Source: Isoperla grammatica (taxonomy: Eukaryota; Arthropoda; Insecta; Plecoptera; Perlodidae). From it: a DNA stretch of 64,000 nt. The translations under genes and the position numbers were made by a program. This document shows, piece after piece, positions 1 to 12,100 of this stretch. A model generated the notes under the pieces. That model was given only the letters and a program-made list of their open reading frames with translations, was not told the DNA's origin and did no database searches. Every line of letters starts with the position of its first letter. Position 1 is the stretch's first letter. Location: contig OX246749.1 of assembly GCA_945910005.1 (NCBI GenBank), forward strand, positions 27,518,843-27,582,842, in the 5' to 3' direction.

Positions 1-114
1 AGAGTGACCAGGTTCCCGAACCACTGGTGGGCGTACTCGTGGGTTATGACACACACTATTCCCTGCTTATCGCTCGTCGTTGTCTTTCCTTCCTCGAGCA
101 GAAGCACCACCTCC
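1..114 (-). CDS. Aminopeptidase N (M1 family), exon 4, 5' part; runs off the window
   Basis: M1 metallopeptidases remove N-terminal residues from peptides; the APN branch is usually a membrane-anchored ectoenzyme. Read on the minus strand, this exon gives REVVLLLEEG followed by VITHEYAHQWFGNLVT, which contains the HEXXH zinc site (HEYAH). The two histidines bind zinc and the glutamate is catalytic in this family; the third zinc ligand lies beyond the window. The acceptor is 'cgccag' at 115-120. The phase fits exon 3 exactly: exon 3 ends with AG and this exon supplies the G of an Arg codon, joining GLVIYR to EVVLLL as expected just after GAMEN. The first 49 or so bases of this exon plus its acceptor are the source of the 77-bp tandem array directly upstream (higher coordinates). 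Confidence 0.88.
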
Positions 115-693
115 CTGGCGACAAGCACGCAAGTGTGACCTTCACATCGCTCGTCGTTGTCTTTCCTTCCTCGAGCAGAAGCCTCCCCTCCCTGGCGACA
201 AACACGCAAGTGTGACCTTCACATCGCTCGTCGTTGTCTTTCCTTCCTCGAGCAGAAGCCTCCCCTCCCTGGCGACAAACACGCAAGTGTGACCTTCACA
301 TCGCTCGTCGTTGTCTTTCCTTCCTCGAGCAGAAGCCTCCTCTCCCTGGCGACAAACACGCAAGTGTGACCTTCACATCGCTCGTCGTTGTCTTTCCTTC
401 CTCGAGCAGAAGCCTCCCCTCCCTGGCGACAAACACGCAAGTGTGACCTTCACATCGCTCGTCGTTGTCTTTCCTTCCTCGAGCAGAAGCCTCCCCTCCC
501 TGGCGACAAACACGCAAGTGTGACCTTCACATCGCTCGTCGTTGTCTTTCCTTCCTCGAGCAGAAGCCTCCCCTCCCTGGCGACAAACACGCAAGTGTGA
601 CCTTCACATCGCTCGTCGTTGTCTTTCCTTCCTCGAGCAGAAGCCTCCCCTCCCTGGCGACAAACACGCAAGTGTGACCTTCACATTCCTCGT
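115..693 (-). repeat. 77-bp tandem array built from the exon 4 splice acceptor
   Basis: About 7.5 head-to-tail copies of a 77-bp unit, almost identical to each other. On the minus strand each unit contains the acceptor 'gtcgccag', about 49 bases matching the start of APN exon 4, and a short spacer ending 'cttgcgtgtttgtc'. The genuine exon at 1-114 is the last, divergent copy: it continues with AAGCAGGGA where array copies read GTGAAGGTC. The small reading frames on both strands are periodic shadows of the unit and not genes. Confidence 0.93.
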
Positions 694-1181
694 TAGTGGT
701 CACGGCTGGCACGAAGATATGGGTGGTCAATAATCGAGTTAATACTGATATATTATATTGCAGTTAACACCACGAGCTATACCGGCGGAAGCGTATGCTT
801 CTGTTAGGGCCACCCTAGCCGGACAGGTCCAGGGGGAGAATCAAGGCAATTATAATGATGATGATATTTGGGTTTTACGTCCCATATTTTTGCCACCTGG
901 CTAACCAAGATGATTAGTAGGTGACTTATGAGGATGAACACGCCACATGTCCTAAACAGATCCATTACATATAGCGAAGGTCATCATAAGGGGAGTCCAG
1001 TTAGGGTAAGCAGGGCCTGGTGGGAGGAGAAAACTGCAGTATGGCATGGCGGAAAGCCACAGGGTCTACTTTCGACTACTCTTACGACTAGCAGGGACAC
1101 TCTGGGCTTTAAGGGCAGTCCACGTCCTACCTTCTCCGTGTCCATCCCTTTTACATACCACCAGTGAAGGTGAAGTTATAC
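694..1181. other. APN intron 3 remainder
   Basis: Unique sequence between the 77-bp array and exon 3. I see no coding homology, RNA gene or repeat here. The exon 3 donor is 'gtataa' on the minus strand at 1,181-1,176. Confidence 0.6.
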
Positions 1182-1490
1182 CTGTAGATCACCAGGCCCC
1201 AGTTTTCCATCGCACCGGCCTCAAACTGCGTCATGGCCACTTCGTCCATCTTGGGAAGAGTGAACTTGATGGCCGTATAACCCTCGAGCCACGCCAGGAT
1301 TGGAGGGCTGACCTTCAGAGAGTAGTGAGCTAGTTTGATGAGCGGAGGTTGGGCAAAGATCCTAAGGTTGGCTCCCTCGTCGCTCAGGTTGGCGAAGTCG
1401 GACACTACGAAGGCCAGGTTGTACGTGGACATGGGCGGTGTCTCTTGGAATGTGTCCCAGTACCGTCCGACGCCGGCGGGGGTGGCCAAG
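1182..1490 (-). CDS. Aminopeptidase N (M1 family), exon 3 with GAMEN motif
   Basis: 309-bp exon: one base completing a codon, 102 codons, then two bases. The frame reads WDTFQETPPMSTYNLAFVVSDF near the start and ends with QFEAGAMENWGLVIYR. GAMEN is the exopeptidase substrate-binding signature of M1 enzymes, and the TPPMSTYNLAF block is typical of the APN branch. The acceptor is 'gttcccccacag' (minus strand, just above 1,490) and the donor is 'gtataa'. Phase matches exon 2 upstream (CA plus C) and exon 4 downstream (AG plus G). No stop or frameshift is present, so this part of the gene looks functional even though its acceptor has been duplicated many times. Confidence 0.92.
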
Positions 1491-2390
1491 CTGTGGGGGA
1501 ACATCAGCACACAGATGACATCTAGTGTGTAACACTATGAAGGCCAGGTTGTACGTGGACATGGGCGGTGTCTCTTGGAACGTGTCCCAGTACCGTCCGA
1601 CGCCGGCCAAGCTGTGGGGGAACATCAGCACACAGATGACATCCAGTGTGTAACACTATGAAGGCCAGGTTGTACGTGGACATGGGCGGTGTCTCTTGGA
1701 ACGTGTCCCAGTACTGTCCGACGCCGGCCAAGCTGTGGGGTAACATCAGCACACAGATGACATCCAGTGTGTAACACTATGAAGGCCAGGTTGTACGTAG
1801 ACATGGGCGGTGTCTCTTGGAACGTGTCCCAGTACCGTCCGACGCCGGCCAAGCTGTGGGGGAACATCAGCACACAGATGACATCCAGTGTGTAACACTA
1901 TGAAGGCCAGGTTGTACGTGGACATGGGCGGTGTCTCTTGGAACGTGTCCCAGTACTGTCCGACGCCGGCCAAGCTGTGGAAGAACATCAGCACACAGAT
2001 GACATCCAGTGTGTAACACTATGAAGGCCAGGTTGTACGTGGACATGGGCGGTGTCTCTTGGAACGTGTCCCAGTACCGTCCGACGCCGGCCAAGCTGTG
2101 GGGTAACATCAGCACACAGATGACATCCAGTTTGTAACTATGAAGGCCAGGTTGTACGTGGACATGGGCGGTGTCTCTTGGAACGTGTCCCAGTACCGTC
2201 CGACGCCGGCCAAGCTGTGGGGGAACATCAGCACACAGATGACATCCAGTGTGTAACACTATGAAGGCCAGGTTGTACGTGGACATGGGCGGTGTCTCTT
2301 GGAACGTGTCCCAGTACCGTCCGACGCCGGCCAAGCTGTGGGGGAACATCAGCACATAGATGACATCCAGTGTGTAACACTATGAATGAA
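1491..2390 (-). repeat. 121-bp tandem array built from the exon 3 splice acceptor
   Basis: About seven copies of a 121-bp unit (one copy about 117 bp). Each unit has, on the minus strand, an acceptor-like 'gttcccccacag', roughly 80 bases matching the 5' end of APN exon 3 (ACCTGGCCTTC region), and a spacer containing 'gttacacactggatgtcat'. The true exon is the outermost copy and alone continues into the rest of the coding sequence; it also has a 9-base difference (GGCGGGGGT) near the acceptor. Frames across the array are shadows. Confidence 0.93.
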
Positions 2391-2840
2391 GGTCAGGTTG
2401 TACGTGGAGAAAGGTATAATTGCGTACGCTATTTTGGGTGTATACTATGTGCATCTAACTGCAATAGTCCGTAAATGCGAATCATATCGGCGGAACACTG
2501 TAAAAATGAAGAAATTAGGTAGGTATTGCTGTAAATAAACAATATTTTTTCATAACATGGCGGATAAACGTACAATTTTGAAATTATTGTCAAGTGTTGT
2601 TGGTACTGTTGATATGAACCTTTATGTGAAACATTATCTAAATCCGTGTGTTAGTTTTAATTTAATTAAATAAATCAACAAATTTTATTTTTCGGTAATT
2701 AATTTTTTGTAGGTTGGCATCTTCACGAATTTTGAAGGTTATGTTAACAGCATCGAGTTTAGTGGTCACGGGTGTTTACCGAAAATTTCAGCCAAATCCG
2801 TCAAGCCGTTTGACCTGTGCGTGACGAACAAAATTTGGCG
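2391..2840. other. AT-rich intron 2 sequence ending in an RTE-like tail
   Basis: AT-rich, with no coding signal. The last part (about 2,775-2,840) reads 'aaaatttcagccaaatccgt' and leads into (CA)n. This layout resembles the 3' end of RTE-type retroposons, where a short 'tttcag.c' motif precedes a simple tail. The family assignment is inference. Confidence 0.35.
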
Positions 2841-3027
<187 letters not shown>

Positions 3028-3161
3028 GACACACACACAGACAAAGCGCCAATCGAGTTGTATGGAGAGATTCACTCCGCTTCGCTACGCTCATCTAACT
3101 ATGACGCGCAGTTCTTCGAGTATGTAAATTGAGCACGACAGTATCAAATGCCTAATGGAAT

Positions 3162-3857
3162 AATAGCGGCCTTTACACGTACACTCTTGATCGCACGCTT
3201 GCGTGTGGCGTTCTTGCGCGAAGGAAAGACCGCGCGTAAAGCCGTGGGTTGGAGCGCCACGCAAGAATGTGGTGTCTAAAACTGCATCACACTCTTGCGC
3301 GCACGCTCTGCAGGGAAACGAAAGCGTGCGTTCAAGACTGTGCGTGTAAAAGCCAATCCCTTCGTCTTTACCACACTTTTACGTCGCGCGTGAAGTGTTG
3401 AAATTTCCAAGAGTTTTTACCACGCGCCTGGGCTGTGGATGCTCAGTATATCCAGTACCATGATGTTGAACACACGCAATATAGGCAACGTTTAGGCCAC
3501 TTGCCGTTGATTCGTTAATTGCCGAATTACGTGAGAACCACCCGGATAATTTCAAAAATTACTTACGTATGGATGGGGAGTCCATACGACAATTTATTGA
3601 TCATGGTTCGAGAAAAAATCACAAAAAGAGACACTGTCATGAAAAAAAGTATAAATGCAGGATTCGCGCGGACTTGACCGCATTCCGCAACATCCTGTCG
3701 CTTTAACAACTGCACTCTTGCGCGCGCAACCCTAAGATGATTCGCGACGCTCTTTTCTTTGCAAGGCATTTGCTTTTACTCGGACAGTTTTACCTGCAGG
3801 AAAGAACGCGCGAAAAAGAATCCCGCGCGCAAGAGTGTTCGTGTAAAGGCCGCTATT
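3162..3857. mobile_element. MITE-like element, TIR AATAGCGGCCTTTACACG
   Basis: About 696 bp bounded by inverted repeats of roughly 28 bp: the left end reads AATAGCGGCCTTTACACG and the right end is its reverse complement with one mismatch further in. The interior has CpG-rich, further inverted segments (CTCTTGCGCGC blocks) and no transposase. A clear target duplication was not found, so the superfamily is undetermined. Confidence 0.75.
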
Positions 3858-4568
3858 GTTAATTACATCGGATTCTGTGCCTGTATCCATCTCTACACAC
3901 GCACCACATCTACACCACAACACATTTCCACTTCTAGCATGTAACACCTCTAATCTTTGATTTTCCGATGCACTTTGTTCTTTCCTCGCAGCGTACTCTT
4001 GTTCCGTGTAACGCGGCTCAAGACGATAAGGCTTTGCTCCTGCCATAGCTATATACACCGTCGAAGTGTGTGTGCACACTTGCACGTTTCCACGCACCGC
4101 GAGCCGCGCCGTGCAACATTTCGGCGATCCACCCGGATTCGGTATTTCGACTAACCGCGCGAGCACGTTGTAGCCAGTGTCGCGCACCGTGCGGGTTCCA
4201 CTATAGTCTCATCCACTATAGAATCCACTGTAGCATCTACTATAGTTTCCACTGTCACCTTCGAGTTGTCATACGTAGAACATGGAGTTGACTAACGACT
4301 TATACAGAAGTAAAGAAGTTCTGTAGAGATCGAAGCACAAGTGCCATTTTAATCGGTTGATAAATAATTATGTGTGGGAGGACATTAATGTTCAACTGGG
4401 ATTTTCTGTTGACGAGTGTCAAGGATGTGACGACCACTGGGTCATACGACGTAGACTTCTTTAACGTGAAGCAAACAAGTAATACACCCAGGGGTCATCA
4501 GATCCGTCTCAGCGTAGAGAGGTATTAACATTGTAAAGTCGCGGTACCCAAAGAAGTCAGATAGTTAC
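3858..4568. other. Intron 2 sequence without recognised genes
   Basis: No supported gene. The only local structure is a loose cluster of CACTATAG-like words at about 4,198-4,250. Confidence 0.5.
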
Positions 4569-4770
4569 TTTTTCGTTCTCAACTTAACAAGCACGAATCA
4601 CTAACGTTTTTCCCGATTATCTAGTACAATTTGGTTGCGGTAAGTTTTTTGACGGTAATGTACAAGAAAACGTGCAAGCAGGTTTCCGTCAAAAAACTTA
4701 ACGCAACCAAATTGTACTAGATAATTGGGAAAAACGTTGGTGATTCGCACTTGTTTAGTTGAAAACTAAT
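4569..4770. mobile_element. Hairpin (foldback) repeat, arms about 85 bp
   Basis: Two near-identical inverted arms (about 4,569-4,660 and 4,687-4,770) separated by roughly 25 bp. Shared blocks include AATTGTACTAGATAAT and GTCAAAAAACTTA with their complements. No coding capacity. Most simply a small hairpin MITE. Confidence 0.75.
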
Positions 4771-5056
4771 TGTGGGCGGTCCAGACTCCCTTGATACTAC
4801 AGTTCGTTTGTTTGGCTGTTGGACAGGCCCGAGGGCATGAGGATTGGGTGACGTTTGTACCAACCTCTGACCAAAGTACGGGTTTCCCTCCCTCTCGCCT
4901 CGACCGTACCTTCGACCGGCGAGCCTTGCATTATCTTGCCTATTAATCATGATGACCTCTGTCACAACAAAAGTCATCTTATGGGAAAAAACACTTTTTG
5001 AGGAACTATACGTATATTTCATGATCGCGTTAAACAACGTTACACAGCTTGAAATT

Positions 5057-5589
5057 AAGTTATCAGTTTTTTTTATTTGTCTTTCTATGACGAAAACAAC
5101 CGGACTTAAACCATTAATGTAGCAATATAAGCAAATAATATTATAATATTAAATTAATTAAATAATAATAATGTCTTACCAAAAAAATCAGAGTATGAAA
5201 GTTACAAAGTTACAAGGTCAAACAATACTCAAATTAATTATCAATTTTATTACACTGATTATTATTATACTGATCAGTTTTATTGTACTAGATTATTGCC
5301 TTACGTATAAAATATAACTGCAGTTTAAAAAATGTGGTAATGTAATTTGAAGCCGTTTTATGAAAGAAACACCACATTTTTCTTATACGTTGGCATTAAT
5401 TTTCGAAACTGATTGTAATTAAAATAATAGATACTTATTTTAGACTAGCGCGTCCTCTGATCGTCTTTGTAAGACTACTGTTTGCCCTAATACACGAACA
5501 AACATTATTTATCTACTAATATTAATTCATTTGTAAGTATGATTATATCCGCCATAGAAAGACAAATAAAAAACCACTGATCATATAAT
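5057..5589. mobile_element. AT-rich MITE-like element, about 530 bp
   Basis: Ends are inverted copies of about 33 bp: TTTATTTGTCTTTCTATG at the left and CATAGAAAGACAAATAAA at the right. The interior is AT-rich and non-coding. It lies in APN intron 2, next to the 82-bp array. Confidence 0.7.
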
Positions 5590-5857
5590 TTCCAGCTCTT
5601 TACAGCGCAATGTAGAAATATCCATATAATTCAGAAAATAGTGTTGTTCTGCATTCTATATGACATTTGTTGTGACAGGTCATCAGGATTAGTAGGTAAG
5701 ATTATACACAGCTCGCAGATCAAAGGTATTTGCGGTCGATGGGTCGAGGGAAGGAATGTCGGAGGGTTTGGCCAAACGATCCAACTTTCAGACCTCGAAA
5801 ATATATGTGTCCAACTGGGAGTTGTATCTACTATATCTTACTTGTTAGTGTGAGAGA

Positions 5858-8492
5858 CCTTTACTCACTGTTGGACCGGGTGGCCGTCCTGAGGCATGTT
5901 GGAGATAGACGTAATGTTGCCCGGCCTGGAGATTGTGACATTGTACTCGTTGTTGGACCGGGGGGCCATCCTGAGGCATGTTGGAGACAGACGTCATGTT
6001 GCCCAGCCTGGAGATTGTGACATTGTACTCACTGTTGGACCGGGGGGTCATCCTGAGGCATGTTGGAGATAGACGTCATGTTGCCCGGCCTGGAGATTGT
6101 AACAATGTACTCACTGTTGGACCGGGGGGCCATCCTGAGACATGTTGGAGACAGACGTCATGTTGCCCAGCCTGGAGATTGTGACATTGTACTCACTGTT
6201 GGACCGGAGGGCCATCCTGAGGCATGTTGGAGACGGACGTCATGTTGCCCAGACTGGAGATTGTGACATTGTACTCACTGTTGGACCGAGGGGCCATCCT
6301 GAGGCATGTTGGAGATAGACGTCATGTTGCCCGGCCTGGAGATTGTGACATTGTACTCACTGTTGGACCGGAGGGCCATCCTGAGGCATGTTGGAGACGG
6401 ACGTCATGTTGCCCAGACTGGAGATTGTGACATTGTACTCACTGTTGGACCGGGGGGCCATCCTGAGGCATGTTGGAGACAGACGTCATGTTGCCCAGCC
6501 TGGAGATTGTGACATTGTACTCACTGTTGGACCGGAGGGCCATCCTGAGACATGTTGGAGACGGACGTCATGTTGCCCAGACTGGAGATTGTGACAATGT
6601 ACTCACTGTTGGACCGGAGGGCCATCCTGAGGCATGTTGGAGACGGACGTCATGTTGCCCAGACTGGAGATTGTGACATTGTACTCACTGTTGGACCGGG
6701 GGGCCATCCTGAGGCATGTTGGAGACAGACGTCATGTTGCCCAGCCTGGAGATTGTGACAATGTACTCACTGTTGGACCGGGGGGCCATCCTGAGACATG
6801 TTGGAGACAGACGTCATGTTGCCCAGCCTGGAGATTGTGACATTGTACTCACTGTTGGACCGGAGGGCCATCCTGAGGCATGTTGGAGACGGACGTCATG
6901 TTGCCCAGACTGGAGATTGTGACATTGTACTCACTGTTGGACCGGGGGGCCATCCTGAGGCATGTTGGAGACAGACGTCATGTTGCCCAGCCTGGAGATT
7001 GTGACATTGTACTCACTGTTGGACCAGGGGGCCATCCTGAGACATGTTGGAGATAGACGTCATGTTGCCCGGCCTGGAGATTGTGACATTGTACTCACTG
7101 TTGGACCGAGGGGCCATCCTGAGGCATGTTGGAGATAGACGTCATGTTGCCCAGCCTGGAGATTGTGACATTGTACTCACTGTTAGACCGGGGGGCCATC
7201 CTGAGGCATGTTGGAGATGGACGTCATGTTGCCCAGCCTGGAGATTGTGACATTGTACTCACTGTTGGACCGGGGGGCCATCCTGGGGCATGTTGGAGAT
7301 AGACGTCATGTTGCCCAGCCTGGAGATTGTGACATTGTACTCACTGTTGGACCGGGGGGCCATCCTGAGGCATGTTGGAGACAGACGTCATGTTGCCCGG
7401 CCTGGAGATTGTGACATTGTACTCACTGTTAGACCGGGGGGCCATCCTGAGGCATGTTGGAGACAGACGTCATGTTGCCCAGCCTGGAGATTGTGACATT
7501 GTACTCACTGTTGGACCAGGGGGCCATCCTGAGACATGTTGGAGATAGACGTCATGTTGCCCGGCCTGGAGATTGTGACATTGTACTCACTGTTGGACCG
7601 AGGGGCCATCCTGAGGCATGTTGGAGATAGACGTCATGTTGCCCAGCCTGGAGATTGTGACATTGTACTCACTGTTGGACCGAGGGGCCATCCTGAGGCA
7701 TGTTTGAGACGGACGTCATGTTGCCCAGACTGGAGATTGTGACATTGTACTCACTGTTGGACCGGGGGGCCATCCTGAGGCATGTTGGAGATAGACGTCA
7801 TGTTGCCCGGCCTGGAGATTGTAACAATGTACTCACTGTTGGACCGGGGGGCCATCCTGAGGCATGTTGGAGACAGACGTCATGTTGCCCAGCCTGGAGA
7901 TTGTGACATTGTACTCACTTTTGGACCGGGGGGCCATCCTGAGGCATGTTGGAGATAGACGTCATGTTGCCCAGCCTGGAGATTGTGACATTGTACTCAC
8001 TGTTGGACCAGGGGGCCATCCTGAGGCATGTTGGAGATAGACGTCATGTTGCCCGGCCTGGAGATTGTAACAATGTACTCACTGTTGGACCGAGGGGCCA
8101 TCCTGAGGCATGTTGGAGACAGACGTCATGTTGCCCAGCCTGGAGATTGTGACATTGTACTCACTTTTGGACCGGGGGGCCATCCTGAGGCATGTTGGAG
8201 ATAGACGTCATGTTGCCCAGCCTGGAGATTGTGACATTGTACTCACTGTTGGACCGGGGGGCCATCCTGAGGCATGTTGGAGATAGACGTCATGTTGCCC
8301 GGCCTGGAGATTGTAACAATGTACTCACTGTTGGACCGGGGGGCCATCCTGAGGCATGTTGGAGACAGACGTCATGTTGCCCAGCCTGGAGATTGTGACA
8401 TTGTACTCACTGTTGGACCGGGGGGCCATCCTGAGGCATGTTGGAGATAGACGTCATGTTGCCCAGCCTGGAGATTGTGACATTGTACTCAC
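5858..8492 (-). repeat. 82-bp tandem array built from the APN exon 2 donor
   Basis: About 32-33 head-to-tail copies of an 82-bp unit. On the minus strand each unit contains roughly 60 bases of exon 2 coding sequence (the [14 protein letters not shown] stretch), the donor 'gtgagtac', and a few intronic bases that run straight back into the exon-like sequence. Copies differ by a handful of substitutions (for example CCGGCC or CCAGCC; GATAGAC, GACAGAC or GACGGAC), with visible higher-order alternation. The true exon 2 end at 8,493 is the first unit. All the 68-codon plus-strand frames are shadows. Confidence 0.95.
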
Positions 8493-8651
8493 TGTTGGAC
8501 CGGGGGGCCATCCTGAGGCATGTTGGAGATAGACGTCATGTTGCCCAGCCTGGAGATTCTGACAATGAACCTGGCTTTCAACTGCGGCTCGTCGAAGCAA
8601 GGGAAAGCTTTGCGAGCATTTGTAGGTTCAAACTGAGTTGTGGCGGCAAAC
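8493..8651 (-). CDS. Aminopeptidase N (M1 family), exon 2
   Basis: 159-bp exon encoding [27 protein letters not shown] and then [27 protein letters not shown] and FPCFDEP are among the most conserved blocks of M1 N-terminal domains, and SNMP follows at the usual distance. The acceptor is 'tttctcttcag' just above 8,651; the donor is 'gtgagt' at 8,492. Exon 1 leaves AG, and this exon's first base G completes Arg; it leaves CA for exon 3. There is no stop or indel. The 3' end of this exon seeds the 82-bp array, and a 401-bp hairpin element starts only about 30 bp upstream of its acceptor. Confidence 0.93.
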
Positions 8652-8682
8652 CTGAAGAGAAAGACGTGGGAGTTATCTTAAA

Positions 8683-9083
8683 AGCGTTCGGAAGAAGTCA
8701 TTTTACCGCTAAAACATGCGTCTAAACTTACACTCCTCACGCCTAAACCGATAACATGACTTTTCTCTAATTTTTTGTTTAAGTAAACACGTGTCAAATT
8801 GATGACTTTCATAACAAAAACACGAGATATTAATCTTGGAAGAGTATTTAAAAAATTATAAAGTAAATAATTTTGTACCCATTGAATCTACATTGTGTAC
8901 AAGTTTAATATTTTATCATTTTTTAAATACTCTTTCTATCTTGTGTTTTCATAATGCAAGTCATCAAGTTTTACACTTTTATACAAGAACGTGAAAATAG
9001 AGAAAAGTCATGTTATCAGTTTCTGCGTGAGGAGTGTAAGTTTAGACGCATGTAAAGCGGTAAAATGACTTCTTGTGAACGCT
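8683..9083. mobile_element. 401-bp palindromic MITE beside the exon 2 acceptor
   Basis: Nearly the whole segment is one inverted repeat centred near 8,880. The arms share AGAAGTCATTTTACCGCT, ATGCGTCTAAACTTACACTC and CATGACTTTTCTC with their complements. It is non-coding and would form a long hairpin in intron 1 RNA, about 30 nt from the exon 2 acceptor. Confidence 0.85.
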
Positions 9084-9132
9084 GTAAAGGCCAGGATCTC
9101 ATCTTGGGAATACCTTTGATATGTGACAGATA

Positions 9133-12100
9133 ATCAAGTTTTTGTACGGTGGGTAAGGGGGGGACATCCTGCAGCGCGAGGCAGCGATGTCAGTGGCTGA
9201 CGTCAATGTACGCCCCATAGAGGTAGCTGCAAGATGATCATGTTTTAGTACGGTGGGTAAGAGGGAGACATCAACAGCGCGAGGCAGCGATGTCAGTGGC
9301 TGACGTCAATGTACGCCCCATAGAGGCAGCTGCTAGATGATCATGTTATAGTACGGTGGGTAAGGGGGGGACATCCTGCAGCGCGAGGCAGCGATGTCAG
9401 TGGCTGACGTCAATGTACGCCCCATAGAGGCAGCTGCTAGATGATCATGTTTTAGTACGGTGGGTAAGAGGGGGACATCAACAGCGCGAGGCAGCGATGT
9501 CGGTGGCTGACGTCAATACACGCCCCATAGAGGCAGCTGCAAGATGATCATGTTTTAGTACGGTGGGTAAGAGGGGGACATCAACAGCGCGAGGCAGCGA
9601 TGTCAGTAACTGACGTCAATGTACGCCCCATAGAGGCAGCTGCAAGATGATCATGTTTTAGTACGGTGGGTAAGGGGGGGACATCAACAGCGCGAGGCAG
9701 CGATGTCAGTGGCTGACGTCAATGTACGCCCCATAGAGGCAGCTGCAAGATGATCATGTTTTAGTACGGTGGGTAAGAGGGGGTCATCAACAGCGCGAGG
9801 CAGCAATGTCAGTGGCTGACGTCAATGTACGCCCCATAGAGGCAGCTGCAAGATGATCATGTTTTAGTACGGTGGGTAAGGGGGGGACATCAACAGCGCG
9901 AGGCAGCGATGTCAGTGGCTGACGTCAATGTACGCCCCATAGAGGCAGCTGCAAGATGATCATGTTTTAGTACGGTGGGTAAGGGGGGGACATCAACAGC
10001 GCGAGGCAGCGATGTCAGTGGCTGACGTCAATGTACGCCCCATAGAGGCAGCTGCAAGATGATCATGTTTTAGTACGGTGGGTAAGAGGGGGACATCAAC
10101 AGCGCGAGGCAGCGATGTCAGTGGCTGACGTCAATGTACGCCCCATAGAGGCAGCTGCAAGATGATCATGTTTAAGTACGGTGGGTAAGGGGGGGACATC
10201 AACAGCGCGAGGCAGCGATGTCAGTGGCTGACGTCAATGTACGCCCCATAGAGGCAGCTGCAAGATGATCATGTTTAAGTACGGTGGGTAAGAGGGGGAC
10301 ATCAACAGCGCGAGGCAGCGATGTCAGTGGCTGACGTCAATGTACGCCCCATAGAGGCAGCTGCTAGATGATCATGTTTTAGTACGGTGGGTAAGGGGGG
10401 GACACTAACAGCGCGAGGCAGCGATGTCAGTGGCTGACGTCAATGTACGCCCCATAGAGGCAGCTGCTAGATGATTATGTTTTAGTACGGTGGGTAAGAG
10501 GGGGACATCAACAGCGCGAGGCAGCGATGTCAGTAACTGACGTCAATGTACGCCCCATAGAGGCAGCTGCAAGATGATCATGTTTTAGTACGATGGGTAA
10601 GGGGGGGACATCAACAGCGCGAGGCAGCGATGTCAGTAACTGACGTCAATGTACGCCCCATAGAGGCAGCTGCAAGATGATCATGTTTTAGTACGGTGGG
10701 TAAGAGGGAGACATCAACAGCGCGAGGCAGCGATGTCAGTAACTGACGTCAATGTACGCCCCATAGAGGCAGCTGCAAGATGATCATGTTTTAGTACGAT
10801 GGGTAAGGGGGGGACATCAACAGCGCGAGGCAGCGATGTCAGTGGCTGACGTCAATGTACGCCCCATAGAGGCAGCTGCAAGATGATCATGTTTTAGTAC
10901 GGTGGGTAAGAGGGAGACATCAACAGCGCGAGGCAGCGATGTCAGTAACTGACGTCAATGTACGCCCCATAGAGGCAGCTGCAAGATGATCATGTTTTAG
11001 TACGGTGGGTAAGAGGGAGACATCAACAGCGCGAGGCGGCGATGTCAGTGGCTGACGTCAATGTACGCCCCATAGAGGCAGCTGCAAGATGATCATGTTT
11101 TAGTACGATGGGTAAGGGGGGGACATCAACAGCGCGAGGCGGCGATGTCAGTGGCTGACGTCAATGTACGCCCCATAGAGGCAGCTGCAAGATGATCATG
11201 TTTTAGTACGATGGGTAAGAGGGGGACATCAACAGCGCGAGGCAGCGATGTCAGTGGCTGACGTCAATGTACGCCCCATAGAGGCAGCAGCAAGATGATC
11301 ATGTTTTAGTACGATGGGTAAGGGGGGGACATCCTGCAGCGCGAGGCAGCGATGTCAGTGGCTGACGTCAATGTACGCCCCATAGAGGCAGCTGCTAGAT
11401 GATCATGTTTTAGTACGATGGGTAAGGGGGGGACATCCTGCAGCGCGAGGCAGCGATGTCAGTGGCTGACGTCAATGTACGCCCCATAGAGGCAGCAGCA
11501 AGATGATCATGTTTTAGTACGATGGGTAAGGGGGGGACATCCTGCAGCGCGAGGCAGCGATGTCAGTGGCTGACGTCAATGTACGCCCCATAGTGGCAGC
11601 TGCAAGATGATCATGTTTTAGTACGATGGGTAAGGGGGGGACATCCTGCAGCGCGAGGCAGCGATGTCAGTGGCTGACGTCAATGTACGCCCCATAGAGG
11701 CAGCTGCTAGATGATCATGCTTTAGTACGGTGGGTAAGAGGGGGACATCAACAGCGCGAGGCAGCGATGTCAGTGGCTGACGTCAATGTACGCCCCATAG
11801 AGGCAGCTGCAAGATGATCATGTTTTAGTACGGTGGGTAAGAGGGAGACATCAACAGCGCGAGGCAGCGATGTCAGTGGCTGACGTCAATGTACGCCCCA
11901 TAGAGGCAGCTGCTAGATGATCATGTTTTAGTACGGTGGGTAAGAGGGGGACATCAACAGCGCGAGGCAGCGATGTCAGTGGCTGACGTCAATGTACGCC
12001 CCATAGAGGCAGCTGCAAGATGATCATGTTTTAGTACGATGGGTAAGGGGGGGACATCAACAGCGCGAGGCAGCGATGTCAGTGGCTGACGTCAATGTAC

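Noticed and set aside
27..733. Series of 60-76 codon frames on both strands
   Set aside because: They recur every 77 bp with the array unit and exist on both strands; they are shadows of exon-derived repeats.
5978..8725. Many 68-codon plus-strand frames
   Set aside because: Periodic at 82 bp; the real coding strand is minus and the frames are by-products.
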